The notes under the pieces are model-generated. The model was not told the origin of the DNA and searched no databases. It was given only the letters and a program-made list of their open reading frames with translations. Source: Mycobacterium sp. (lineage in GTDB: Bacteria > Actinomycetota > Actinomycetes > Mycobacteriales > Mycobacteriaceae). From it: a stretch of DNA of 64,000 bases. Positions within the stretch are counted from its first letter, which is position 1; every line of letters starts with the position of its first letter. Below are positions 28,067-36,534 of this stretch, piece by piece. The stretch spans positions 57,117 through 121,116 of the forward strand of contig RXJD01000043.1 in assembly GCA_003987775.1 (NCBI GenBank). The letters are read 5' to 3'. The translations under genes and the position numbers were made by a program.

Positions 28067-29104
28067 TCGGTGGTGCGCGGGACCGCGCTCTCGAACTACC
28101 CGCGGCTGGTCGCGGAGCTGGGTGGCGACCCGGCCGCGCTGCTGCGATCGACGGGCATCCGGGAACAGGATGTCGGCAACTACGACGCGTTCATCCCGAT
28201 CCGGGCCGTCATCAGGGCGCTCGAAACGGCCGCTGAAGCCACCGCCACACCCGATTTCGGCCGGCGGCTGGCTCACGGCCAGGGCATTGAGATCCTCGGT
28301 CCGGTGGGGGTGGCGGCGCGCACGGCGGCAACGGTGGCTGACGCACTGGCCATCTTCAGCACATTCATGGCGGCCTACAGTCCCGCGATCGTCCTCTCCA
28401 TCGCGCCGCTGACGGACCCGAAACTGTCCTTCATCGCGCTCGAGTTCCGGCTCGACGAGGCGATCGACTGCCCGCAGACGATGGAACTCGCTCTGGGCGT
28501 CTCACTCGGGGTGTTCCGCCTCCTGATGGGAGCGGAGTTCGCCGCCGTCTCGGTGCATCTGCCGCATGACCCGCTGACGCCGAGATCGGGCTATGCCCGA
28601 TATTTCGGTACCACGCCCCACTTCGCCGAACGCCGTGGCGGCTTCACGGTGCGCACCGCCGATCTGGCCCGGCCGCTGAACCGTGACGACCTCGCCCACC
28701 GCGCCGTCGTCGACTACCTGAGCAGCATCACGCCCCTGGGCGCCGGCATCGAGGAATCGGTGCGCACCATCGTCCGGCAACTGTTGCCCACCGGGGCGGC
28801 GAGCCTGGAAGTGGTAGCCGCCCAGTTTCACTTGCACCCGAAGACGTTGCAGCGCAGGCTCACCGACCACGGCACCACCTTCGCGGCACTCCTCGACGAG
28901 GTGCGCAAAGAGACCGCCGACCGCTATCTGCGCACCACCGGCATCAGCCTGTCGCACCTCGCCCGGGAATTGGGCTATGCGGAGCAGAGCGTGCTGTCAC
29001 GCTCATCGAGGCGGTGGTTCGGCACCGCCCCGGCGTCCTACCGCAGCCAGCTCAGAGGCCGACCGCCCGCTGCAGTTCCTTCAGTGACGTCTCGAGGTGA
29101 CTGA
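28064..29104 (+). CDS. AraC family transcriptional regulator
   Basis: A 346-residue regulator of the VirS/OruR-like AraC group. The N-terminal two thirds are the ligand-binding domain (RGTALSNYPRLVAELGGDPAALL at the start is typical). The C-terminal AraC HTH domain, about residues 235-340, contains LEVVAAQFHLHPKTLQRRL and ISLSHLARELGYAEQSVLSRSSRRWFGTAP. The usual start MxxVRGTAL supports ATG at 28064 rather than the earlier TTG at 28028. It sits between two WS/DGAT transcription units on the opposite strand and overlaps the end of the second by 53 bp. Its probable binding repeats lie upstream of both units. Confidence 0.92.
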   Translation: MSVVRGTALSNYPRLVAELGGDPAALLRSTGIREQDVGNYDAFIPIRAVIRALETAAEATATPDFGRRLAHGQGIEILGPVGVAARTAATVADALAIFSTFMAAYSPAIVLSIAPLTDPKLSFIALEFRLDEAIDCPQTMELALGVSLGVFRLLMGAEFAAVSVHLPHDPLTPRSGYARYFGTTPHFAERRGGFTVRTADLARPLNRDDLAHRAVVDYLSSITPLGAGIEESVRTIVRQLLPTGAASLEVVAAQFHLHPKTLQRRLTDHGTTFAALLDEVRKETADRYLRTTGISLSHLARELGYAEQSVLSRSSRRWFGTAPASYRSQLRGRPPAAVPSVTSRGD

Positions 29105-30410
29105 GCAGCCGCTGCAGGTGCGGAACGCTGCGGCGGCAACCCACCAGCCCGAAGTCGAGGCTGTCCGCCGTGCTGGTCAGCGTGATGTTGAGGGCCTGGC
29201 CGTTGAGCGTCAGCGACATCGGGTAGTTGCCGACCAGCCGGGCGCCGTTGAGGTACCGCGGCTCACGCACCCCGGGCACGTTGGAGATGCAGACGTTGAA
29301 CGGCGGCGGCGTGGCCTTGGCCAGGCCGGGCAGCGTGTTGAGTGCGGCCGGGCTCAGCAGCAGCAGCGACAGCGCCATCGCCTGGGCCCGCGGGAGCTGC
29401 GCCAGCACCTTCTTGTTGTCGCGCATCGAGGTGTGGATCGCCTGCAGGCGCTCGGCCGGGTCATCGAGGTGGGTGGCCAGGTTGCACAGCACTGCGCCAA
29501 CCATGTTGCCGCCCAGAGCGTCTCGCTCGTTTCGCAGGCTGACCGGCACCATCGCCACCAACGGCGTGTCCGGCAGCGCGTCGTACTCGTCGAGGTAGCC
29601 GCGCAGCGCACCGGCGCACATGGCCAGCACGACGTCGTTCAGGCTCACCCCCGCAATGTCTTTGATCTCCCTGACCCGATCCAACTCCCACGACTGCGCG
29701 GCGCACCGGCGGGCTCCCCCGACAGCGACGTTGAGCATGCTGCGCGGCGCCCCGAACGGCAACGTGAGTTGCTGCTCGAGCAGAGCCGCGCGCGCCAGCC
29801 GCAGAGTCGACGGGCCCAGTCCCGCAACCGAACCCAGCGCAGAGCCGGCATGTCGCAGCAGCCCGGGTGATTTCCGGTCGCGGGGCGCGCGCCGCGGCGC
29901 CGGGGACCACGCGGTGCGAAAGTCTGTGTCGTCGGCATCGGTGTTGAGCGACTGCCGCATCAGCGTCACTCCGGATACGCCGTCCACCAGGGCGTGATGC
30001 ATCTTGGAGTAGACCGCGAACCGTCCGTCGCGCAGCCCCTCGATCACGTGCGTCTCCCACAGCGGGCGGTGACGATCAAGCAGATTGGCGTGCAGCCGCG
30101 AGGTGAGGTCGAGCAGGTCCCGGACCCGGCCCGGGGCGGGCAGCGCGGAACGGCGCACGTGGTAGCTGAGGTCGACGTCGTCGTCGGTCGACCACCCGAG
30201 ATTGGTCAGCGCCCCGTGCCACGAGCTGGGGCGCTTGCGGAACAGCGGCGCGATCTCCTGGGACTCGAGCATCGCCCGGTGGGTTTCCCGCGCGAAGGCG
30301 CGGCCCGCCCCCTTGGGTGGCTCGAACAGCTGCAGAGCACCGACGTGCAACGGGTGTTCGCGCGATTCGGCCGACAAGAACAGCGCGTCGATCGGTGACA
30401 TCAATTCCAT
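29052..30410 (-). CDS. WS/DGAT-family O-acyltransferase
   Basis: A 452-residue wax ester synthase / diacylglycerol acyltransferase with HHALVDG at residues 138-144. It has the same landmarks as the enzyme at 26141-27514 and the two are obvious duplicates (for example LARAALLEQQLTLPF and VGGARRCAAQS in both). ATG at 30410 has GGAGGAG upstream and starts MELMSPIDALFLSAESREHPLHVG, the canonical beginning. The direct repeats 30466-30504 lie 56 nt upstream of the start, almost the same distance as repeats A from the DUF1330 start. The 3' end overlaps the AraC gene. Confidence 0.92.
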   Translation of the reverse strand: MELMSPIDALFLSAESREHPLHVGALQLFEPPKGAGRAFARETHRAMLESQEIAPLFRKRPSSWHGALTNLGWSTDDDVDLSYHVRRSALPAPGRVRDLLDLTSRLHANLLDRHRPLWETHVIEGLRDGRFAVYSKMHHALVDGVSGVTLMRQSLNTDADDTDFRTAWSPAPRRAPRDRKSPGLLRHAGSALGSVAGLGPSTLRLARAALLEQQLTLPFGAPRSMLNVAVGGARRCAAQSWELDRVREIKDIAGVSLNDVVLAMCAGALRGYLDEYDALPDTPLVAMVPVSLRNERDALGGNMVGAVLCNLATHLDDPAERLQAIHTSMRDNKKVLAQLPRAQAMALSLLLLSPAALNTLPGLAKATPPPFNVCISNVPGVREPRYLNGARLVGNYPMSLTLNGQALNITLTSTADSLDFGLVGCRRSVPHLQRLLSHLETSLKELQRAVGL

Positions 30411-30465
30411 GGTGTGCTCCTCCGTCCCACGGAACACACTGTGCGTCACACGGCCGCGGGAAGTC

Positions 30466-30504
30466 TTGACAGCAGAAGACAACTTCTTGACAGTTCAAGA
30501 CAAG
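30466..30504. promoter_or_regulatory. Direct-repeat operator, AraC-type (pair B)
   Basis: TTGACAGCAGAAGACAAC (30466-30483) and TTGACAGTTCAAGACAAG (30487-30504), start-to-start 21 nt, same orientation and spacing as the pair at 28028-28066. The pair is upstream of the WS/DGAT start at 30410. Confidence 0.7.
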
Positions 30505-30523
30505 GGCTGGCCGCGACGGCCGG

Positions 30524-30955
30524 TTATCCCACTGGCGTGACGCCCGCGTTGGACAGGGTGAAACCCCGGCCCGACCCGACCGTGCACGTGACACCGTTCG
30601 TATCCGAGCGGCAGGTGAAGGGGCCGACGCCGGCACTCTGCCCATAACCGAGCACCGGGGTGCCCTGTCCCGCATTGCCCAGGCAGGACTCGCCGTCGCA
30701 GGTCTTGAATGCCCCGGTGGGAGTCATGCGCACGGACCGGGGCGGCGCATCGGACTGGCAGTACGCCTCGTCGGTGATGCCACTCCCGCGTTGATAGTTC
30801 AACTCGCAGCCGATGTTGCGCGACGGCAGCAAAAACGAACACCACGTCGACGTGCAGACCGGGTTGTCGGCCGTGGCCGCAGGCATGCCGAGGCACGCGC
30901 CGACGACGATGATTCCGAGCGTGGTGACTGTGGCCCGATTCAAGGCTCGATACAT
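30524..30955 (-). CDS. Secreted protein, DUF6636-like (143 aa)
   Basis: A 143-residue exported protein. Residues 1-29 are a signal peptide (hydrophobic TTLGIIVVGACLGMP, cleavage near ATADNPVC). The mature part has six or more cysteines and the blocks FLLPSRNIGCELNY, DEAYCQSD, FTCRSDTNGVTCTVGSGRGFTLS, which match the small cysteine-rich secreted proteins I know as DUF6636. Function unknown. ATG at 30955 is the start that puts the signal peptide at the N terminus. It is divergent from the operon beginning at 31095. Confidence 0.8.
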   Translation of the reverse strand: MYRALNRATVTTLGIIVVGACLGMPAATADNPVCTSTWCSFLLPSRNIGCELNYQRGSGITDEAYCQSDAPPRSVRMTPTGAFKTCDGESCLGNAGQGTPVLGYGQSAGVGPFTCRSDTNGVTCTVGSGRGFTLSNAGVTPVG

Positions 30956-31040
30956 GGTGGCCCCCCGACCCCAACGGCTGGTGCTTACGCAAGCTAACAG
31001 ATCCACGGTGCACGGGTGGCGGCTTTCGCGGGATAGGAGG

Positions 31041-31055
31041 TGACAGTTACTGTCA
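31041..31055. promoter_or_regulatory. Perfect 7-1-7 palindrome, likely TetR operator
   Basis: TGACAGTTACTGTCA is a perfect inverted repeat (TGACAGT, T, ACTGTCA) 40 nt before the first gene of the 31095-34001 operon, whose last gene encodes a TetR regulator. It is well placed for autoregulation. Confidence 0.65.
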
Positions 31056-31094
31056 AGAAGTCATGATCTGCCACCCTGCTAACCGGAGGTGCCG

Positions 31095-32153
31095 ATGGGG
31101 AGCGCGACCAAATTCCGTGTCATTCAGTGGGCCACCGGTGGTGTCGGCAAGGCCGCCATCGAATGCGTGCTCAACCATCCCGAGCTGGAGCTGGCCGGGT
31201 GCTGGGTCCACAGCGCCGACAAGAACGGGGTCGACGTCGGACGCATCCTCGGCACCGACCCGCTGGGCGTCACCGCCAGCACCAGTCTCGACGAGATACT
31301 GGCGATCGATGCCGACTGCGTGATGTACAGCCCCCTGGTTCCCAACGACGAAGAGGTCATCGCGATCCTGCGGTCCGGCAAGAACGTCGTCACCCCGGTC
31401 GGATGGGTTTACCCCGACATGGCGAACCCGCGCGTCCGGGCGATCGCCGACGCGGCGACCGAAGCCGGGGTCACGCTGCACGGCTCGGGCATTCACCCGG
31501 GCGGCATCACCGAACGTTTCCCGCTGATGGTGTCGTCGCTGTCCTCGGCGGTCACGCACGTGCGCGCCGAAGAGTTCTCCGACATCCGCACCTACAACGC
31601 GCCCGACGTGGTGCGCCACATCATGGGTTTCGGGGGCACCCCCGAAGAGGCGATGCAGGGCCCGATGGCCGGACTACTCGAAGCGGGCTTCAAGCAGTCG
31701 GTGCGAATGATCGCCGACACCATGGGTTTTCGTATCGATACCAATATCAGGACGATCCAGGAGATTGCGGTCGCGACCGGCGACATCGACTACGAGCCGA
31801 TGACCATCGCGCCCGGGACGGTCGCGGCACGACGGTTCCGCTGGCAGGCGCTGTCCGACGGAGAGCCGGTGATCACCGCCGCCGTGAACTGGCTGATGGG
31901 TGAGGACAACCTGGAGCCGGCGTGGGAGTTCGGCGATCAGGGGGAACGGTTCGAGGTGGAAATCACCGGCGATCCCAGTGTGAGCCTGACTTTCAAGGGC
32001 CTGCAGCCGCAGACGATCGCCGAAGGGCTGCAACGCAATCCGGGTGTGGTGGCTACCGCCAACCACTGCGTCAACGCCATCCCCTACGTCGTCCCCGCCG
32101 ATCCCGGCATCAAGACCTACCTCGACCTGCCGTTGATCGCCGGCCGCGCATGA
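31095..32153 (+). CDS. NAD(P)H-dependent amine dehydrogenase-like (DapB-type) oxidoreductase
   Basis: A 352-residue enzyme with a Rossmann N terminus (FRVIQWATGGVGKAAIE) and the DapB-like/2,4-diaminopentanoate-dehydrogenase-like C-terminal half. Conserved blocks are DADCVMYSPLVPND, SGKNVVTPVGW, HGSGIHPGG. GGAGG at 31085-31089 lies 5 nt before ATG 31095, so this start is better than GTG 31089. It is the first gene of a four-gene unit linked by ATGA overlaps (VOC, SDR, TetR). The paralogue at the window start (1-997) indicates an expanded family. The physiological substrate is unknown. Confidence 0.88.
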   Translation: MGSATKFRVIQWATGGVGKAAIECVLNHPELELAGCWVHSADKNGVDVGRILGTDPLGVTASTSLDEILAIDADCVMYSPLVPNDEEVIAILRSGKNVVTPVGWVYPDMANPRVRAIADAATEAGVTLHGSGIHPGGITERFPLMVSSLSSAVTHVRAEEFSDIRTYNAPDVVRHIMGFGGTPEEAMQGPMAGLLEAGFKQSVRMIADTMGFRIDTNIRTIQEIAVATGDIDYEPMTIAPGTVAARRFRWQALSDGEPVITAAVNWLMGEDNLEPAWEFGDQGERFEVEITGDPSVSLTFKGLQPQTIAEGLQRNPGVVATANHCVNAIPYVVPADPGIKTYLDLPLIAGRA

Positions 32154-32644
32154 CAGCTGTCGTGGGTGACGTCTCGTTCTGCCACCTCGTCGTCGGCGTC
32201 ACCGACATGGATCGCGCCCTGGCCTTCTACCGTGACGTGCTGGGCATGGAGGTCGTCTTCGAATCCCTGATCTCCGGCGAGCCTTTCGACGCCGTGCTGC
32301 ACGCGACGCGCAAGCAGGAGGGCCGCGTCGTCGGTGGCCTGCTGGGCGGGTTGATGCTCGAACTGCTGTCGCTGGGGAAGTCGTCGCCCACGCCGGCCCC
32401 TCGGGGAGTCACCGGGATTCACAATTTCGCGCTGTCGGTCACCGATCTCGACGACACGCACCGCCGGGTCAGCGAGGCCGGCTACCCACCCGAGCAGAAG
32501 CCGTTCGAAATCGGCGGAGTGCGAATGTTTTTCGTCAAGGATCCGGATGGGACCACGGTGGAGTTCATCGAACTTCCGGGCGGGGTGCGCAGCACCTACG
32601 AGATGCATCGCGGGGTGCCGCTGCGACTGGGGCCGGCGCAATGA
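32150..32644 (+). CDS. VOC family (glyoxalase-like) protein (164 aa)
   Basis: A 164-residue vicinal-oxygen-chelate protein made of paired beta-alpha-beta-beta-beta units. Metal-ligand candidates are His12 in FCHLVVGVTDMDRA and the Glu in TTVEFIELPG; DMDRALAFYRDVLGMEV is the classical first-module motif. VOC enzymes include dioxygenases, epimerases and lyases. The ATG overlaps the previous stop by 4 nt (ATGA), indicating translational coupling with the dehydrogenase. The specific reaction cannot be inferred. Confidence 0.88.
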   Translation: MTAVVGDVSFCHLVVGVTDMDRALAFYRDVLGMEVVFESLISGEPFDAVLHATRKQEGRVVGGLLGGLMLELLSLGKSSPTPAPRGVTGIHNFALSVTDLDDTHRRVSEAGYPPEQKPFEIGGVRMFFVKDPDGTTVEFIELPGGVRSTYEMHRGVPLRLGPAQ

Positions 32645-33420
32645 CCCCGAGCTACTCGCATCCGGAATCGCTGCGTGGGCACGTCGCGATCGTGACCGGC
32701 GCTGCCCAGGGCGTCGGCAAGGGGGTGGCCGCCGCGTTGCTCGAGCGCGGCGCTTCCGTGCTGGTGGCGGACATTCTCGCCGACAAACTGGACGCGACGG
32801 CCGCTGAGCTCGGTGAGATGGGTCCGGTCGAGATGGTGGTCGCCGATCTGCGCGACCCGGACAGTGCGCAGCGCATCGTGACGGCCGCGGTGGACGCGTT
32901 CGGCACCGTGCACGGATTGGTCAACAATGCGATTGCCACCAATGAGCCCAAAAGGTTCGTCGACATCACCGTCGACGACCTGGCTCTGGGCTACGAGGTC
33001 GGACCGCGGGCCAGCTTCCTGCTCATGCAGGCCGTGCATCCGCTGATGGCCGCCGCCGGCGGTGGTTCGATCGTGAACCTGGGTTCGGGCACCGGCACCG
33101 GCGGTGAACCCAAGTGGGGTGGGTACGCGGCGGCCAAAGAGGGCATCCGCGGGCTGTCCAAGGTCGCGGCGCTGGAGTGGGGACGCGACAACATCCGGGT
33201 CAACGTCATCTGCCCGTTCGCCGAATCCGACGGCGTCAAGCTGTGGAAGCAGTTCGCGCCCGACGATTACGCCAAGGCGGTGCGGCGGGTCCCGATGAAG
33301 CGCATCGGCGACGTCCGCACCGACGTGGGCGCACTGGTCGCGTTCCTGCTCGGCGCCGATGCGACGTTCATCACCGGACAGACCATCCACGTCGACGGCG
33401 GAATCGGCTGCTTCCGATGA
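32641..33420 (+). CDS. SDR family oxidoreductase
   Basis: A 259-residue classical SDR. Cofactor motif TGAAQGVG (about 18-25), NNAIATN, and active-site Ser in NLGSGTGTGG with the Tyr-Lys pair in YAAAKEG. The C terminus ends in QTIHVDGGIGCFR. The ATG overlaps the VOC stop (ATGA). In a unit of DapB-like dehydrogenase, VOC and SDR it presumably oxidises an alcohol intermediate of a catabolic route, an inference from context only. Confidence 0.9.
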   Translation: MTPSYSHPESLRGHVAIVTGAAQGVGKGVAAALLERGASVLVADILADKLDATAAELGEMGPVEMVVADLRDPDSAQRIVTAAVDAFGTVHGLVNNAIATNEPKRFVDITVDDLALGYEVGPRASFLLMQAVHPLMAAAGGGSIVNLGSGTGTGGEPKWGGYAAAKEGIRGLSKVAALEWGRDNIRVNVICPFAESDGVKLWKQFAPDDYAKAVRRVPMKRIGDVRTDVGALVAFLLGADATFITGQTIHVDGGIGCFR

Positions 33421-34001
33421 ACCTGCGCGACCGACAGCGCGCGCAGGTCCGCGCCGACATCAGGCGGGCAGCGTTCCGGCTGTTCGTCGAGCGCGGCTAT
33501 GACACGGTGACCACGGAGGAGATCGCCACTGCTGCAGGCGTTTCGCCGCGCACCTTCTTCCGGCACGTACCGACCAAGGAAGAGTTGCTGTTGGGTCCCA
33601 TCCGTCATGGCGGTGCCGAGGTGGTGAACCTGCTCGAACAGCGGCCGGACAGCGAGTCGCCGGACGTGGCACTGGTCAACGCCATCATCGCCCGTACGCG
33701 GTCATTCGGTGACGTGGAGAGCGAAGAGTGGCGCGAGGCGCTGCTGGTGGCGCCCGGATTGCTGAGCAAGGTCACCCTCTACACCCCGGCCGACCGGGAG
33801 CGGGCGGTCAAGCTGATCGCCGAGCGGATGGGCACCGACCCCGACACCGACATCCGTCCCAGCCTGTTGGTGCAACTCGGTTTCGCCGCAGGCGATTTCG
33901 CCTTCCAGCGGTGGATACGTCAATCGGGGAACTCGCTGGACCGGTATGTCACCGAAGCGCTTCAGGCGATCAAGAGTCCGTACTGGGGTTCGCGATCCTG
34001 A
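33417..34001 (+). CDS. TetR family regulator, last gene of operon
   Basis: A 194-residue TetR regulator. The HTH covers about residues 20-60 (TVTTEEIATAAGVSPRTFFRHVPTKEEL). The ATG overlaps the SDR stop (ATGA), so the regulator is translated with the operon it probably controls; the palindrome TGACAGTTACTGTCA before the first gene is a candidate binding site. The 3' end overlaps the convergent 2-hydroxyacid dehydrogenase gene by 32 bp. Confidence 0.88.
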   Translation: MNLRDRQRAQVRADIRRAAFRLFVERGYDTVTTEEIATAAGVSPRTFFRHVPTKEELLLGPIRHGGAEVVNLLEQRPDSESPDVALVNAIIARTRSFGDVESEEWREALLVAPGLLSKVTLYTPADRERAVKLIAERMGTDPDTDIRPSLLVQLGFAAGDFAFQRWIRQSGNSLDRYVTEALQAIKSPYWGSRS

Positions 34002-34959
34002 CCGGCGCGCCGTCCAGCCACGCGACGACGGCCTCGACGGTGTCGGCGTAGAAGGCGGCCAGCATTTCGCGGGTCACATAGCCGAGGTGGGGCGACAAGG
34101 TGACATTCGGCAGTCGCCGCAGCGGGTGTTCGGCAGGAAGCGGCTCGGTGTCGAAGACGTCGAGTCCGGCTCCGGCGATGCCGCCGGCCTGCAGAGCCCC
34201 GATCAGCGCCTGCTCGTCCACGATCGGCCCGCGGGAGGTGTTGACCAGGTAGGCGTTCGGCTTCATCAGGCCCAGTTCGGGCGCACCGACGAGGCCGCGC
34301 GTGCGTTCGGAGAGCACCAGGTGGATCGACACCACATCGGAGTCGGCGAACAAGGCCGCCTTGTCGACCAGGCGCGCCCCGGCCGCTGCCGCCGCCTCCT
34401 CGGTGAGGTTCTGGCTCCACGCGATCACGTTCATGTCGAAGGCTCTGGCGTACTTGGCCATTCGCCGACCGACACGACCGAGGCCGAGCAGCCCCAGCGT
34501 CTTGCCGTTGAGGGTCATCCCGGTCGTCGTCTGCCATGCTCCCTCCCGCATGCGCCGGTGTTCTTCGGCCAGATGGCGGACCGTCGCAATCATCAAGCCC
34601 CAGGCCAGTTCCGGTGTCGCATCTCGGACGGCGGCGAATCGGGGGTGGGCGAAGTTCGACTGCGCGACCAGGACGCCGTGTTCGGTCGCCGCGGCCATGT
34701 CCAGGTTCGGCAGGCTGCGGCCGACGATGGTGATGAGCTTGAGGTTCGGCAGCCGCTCGATCAGCGTGCGCGGAAACGCCATCCGCTCGCGCAGCGTGCA
34801 GAGCACCTCGAAGGGCCGCAGCTGCTCGGCAGCCTCCTCCTCGTTCAGGTGCCGGTCGAAAACGGTGACAGCCGAACGGTTTTGCACCGGCGACCAGTCC
34901 GCCAGCTGCAACGCGACGCTCGCGTAGTCGTCGAGGATCGCCACCCGCGGCTGCGCCAT
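33970..34959 (-). CDS. D-2-hydroxyacid dehydrogenase family protein
   Basis: A 329-residue NAD(P)-dependent D-isomer 2-hydroxyacid dehydrogenase. The cofactor motif is GLGRVG at 159-164; the catalytic triad is Arg243 (NTSRGPI), Glu272 (DVFDTEPLP) and His291 (LSPHLGYV). Such enzymes reduce glyoxylate, hydroxypyruvate or related 2-oxoacids. The ATG overlaps the carboxylesterase stop by one base (TGATG), so it is the last gene of the five-gene minus-strand unit. A lyase that releases glyoxylate or pyruvate is encoded two genes upstream, which fits such a reductase. The longer in-frame start at 35034 has no homology. Confidence 0.9.
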   Translation of the reverse strand: MAQPRVAILDDYASVALQLADWSPVQNRSAVTVFDRHLNEEEAAEQLRPFEVLCTLRERMAFPRTLIERLPNLKLITIVGRSLPNLDMAAATEHGVLVAQSNFAHPRFAAVRDATPELAWGLMIATVRHLAEEHRRMREGAWQTTTGMTLNGKTLGLLGLGRVGRRMAKYARAFDMNVIAWSQNLTEEAAAAAGARLVDKAALFADSDVVSIHLVLSERTRGLVGAPELGLMKPNAYLVNTSRGPIVDEQALIGALQAGGIAGAGLDVFDTEPLPAEHPLRRLPNVTLSPHLGYVTREMLAAFYADTVEAVVAWLDGAPVRIANPSTDS

Positions 34960-36491
34960 CAGCGCCGGTCCTGGTGCGCGGCGGGCAATTGCGGTCCGCG
35001 CTGTGGCCCCGGGTAGTGGCGCCATGCCTCCCACATGCTGCGGTGCAGACCGGGAACGAGGCGCGGCACGGGCCCGTCGAAGACCTGGGCGACCTGGTCA
35101 TCGGAGTAGGACGGCCAGCCCGGCGTACCGGTCCGGACGAACTCGATCCAGCGCCGTTGCACGCAATCGCTCATCGCCTGATACCTACCGCGCCCGATGA
35201 GGGTGAGCAGCTGAAGAGCCGGCATGTCGGAGCCGAAGACCAACGGCACATCCATGGCATGGATGGCGCCCATCCCGATCACGTGCATGACGGCGGGGGC
35301 GAAGTCGATGCGGTAAAGGTAGGTCGGCGCGAATTGGGCGTGTCCCTCGGCGACCGCGATCATCGGTCGCACGAAGAAGCAGTCGGTGGCGAGCCGGGTC
35401 ACGGCCCCCCGGCTCGGATAGTCCGGGTAGTGAGCCAGCACCCGGGCTTTGGCGGCGGGGTCGGTCGCGGCGAACATGCGGTCCACCCGCGCCGGTGTGG
35501 TGGGGACGATGTCGACGAACCGCCGCACCGGACCCCAGCCGGCGTGACCCAGCTCGTCGCGCATCGAGCCGATCAGCAGGGGCAGCCGCTCAGCCCGTCC
35601 GGCGGCGATCGCCGATGTCGGATCCTCGGGCAGGAAGTCGCCGTCGATGACCGGCGCCAGCGACATCCGGCACGGAACCTCACGCGCCGCCGTCAGCATC
35701 ACCCGGATCGCCGCCTGGGTGATCGCCGGCGCCGGCGCCGTACGCAGGACTTCGGCGGCTCCGTCCGGGTCGGCACCGAGTGCCTCGACACACCGGCGCG
35801 CGGTGTCGGCCGCCTGCTGCGGCGTCCGAACCGCATCGGGTACCGGACTCTGCGCGATGGCCCGGTGGAACAGGCCCCGGGAGGCCGGCATGGTCAGGTG
35901 GGCGAGAACCGCACTCGCGCCGGCGGACTGGCCCCACAGCGTGACGTTGTCCGGGTCGCCGCCGAACGCGGCGATGTTGCGGCGCACCCACCCCAGGGCG
36001 GCCACCTGGTCACGCAGCCCGAGGTTCGACTGAAATTCCTTTGCGTACTGCGAGAAATCGACGAAACCCAGGCCGCCCAGCCGGTAGTTGATCGTCACCA
36101 GCACGATCCCGAACTTGGCCACCAGCGGCTTGGGGTCGTGCACAGGCAGGGCGGAGGTGCCCTCGAAATAGCCGCCGCCGTGGATGAACACCAGCACCGG
36201 GCGGGGCGTAGTACCCCGATCGACCGGAGCGCAGACGTTGAGGGTCAGACAGTCCTCGTCCTGCAGCTGCCGCTTCAGCAGGCCCAACGGTGAGCTCAGG
36301 CGGTGGGAGTGCGCGGCGTAGCCGAACCGGGTCGCGTCGAGGACGTCCGGCCAGGCCGCGACAGGCTCTGGTGCCCTGAAGCGCAACGGCCCCACCGGGG
36401 GCGCCGCATAAGGGATCGTGCGCCACAGGTCGACGTCGCGGAAACGACGGCCGCGCACCGTGCCGGACTCGACGGCGACTTCCAGGTCCAT
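34959..36491 (-). CDS. Carboxylesterase type B
   Basis: A 510-residue type-B carboxylesterase/lipase. Oxyanion-hole motif HGGG at 104-107, nucleophile Ser189 in WGQSAGA, the acidic residue in GSMRDELG and the His in GAIHAMDVPLVFG. No signal peptide, so cytoplasmic. ATG at 36491 follows GGGAGGTG. It belongs to the operon of FMN monooxygenase, CoA-transferase and CitE-like lyase, and would open an ester or lactone in that route. The substrate is not predictable. Confidence 0.9.
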   Translation of the reverse strand: MDLEVAVESGTVRGRRFRDVDLWRTIPYAAPPVGPLRFRAPEPVAAWPDVLDATRFGYAAHSHRLSSPLGLLKRQLQDEDCLTLNVCAPVDRGTTPRPVLVFIHGGGYFEGTSALPVHDPKPLVAKFGIVLVTINYRLGGLGFVDFSQYAKEFQSNLGLRDQVAALGWVRRNIAAFGGDPDNVTLWGQSAGASAVLAHLTMPASRGLFHRAIAQSPVPDAVRTPQQAADTARRCVEALGADPDGAAEVLRTAPAPAITQAAIRVMLTAAREVPCRMSLAPVIDGDFLPEDPTSAIAAGRAERLPLLIGSMRDELGHAGWGPVRRFVDIVPTTPARVDRMFAATDPAAKARVLAHYPDYPSRGAVTRLATDCFFVRPMIAVAEGHAQFAPTYLYRIDFAPAVMHVIGMGAIHAMDVPLVFGSDMPALQLLTLIGRGRYQAMSDCVQRRWIEFVRTGTPGWPSYSDDQVAQVFDGPVPRLVPGLHRSMWEAWRHYPGPQRGPQLPAAHQDRR

Positions 36492-36534
36492 CGGCGCACC
36501 TCCCTGCCGTGGAGTGTGCCGCATGCGGGCGCGG

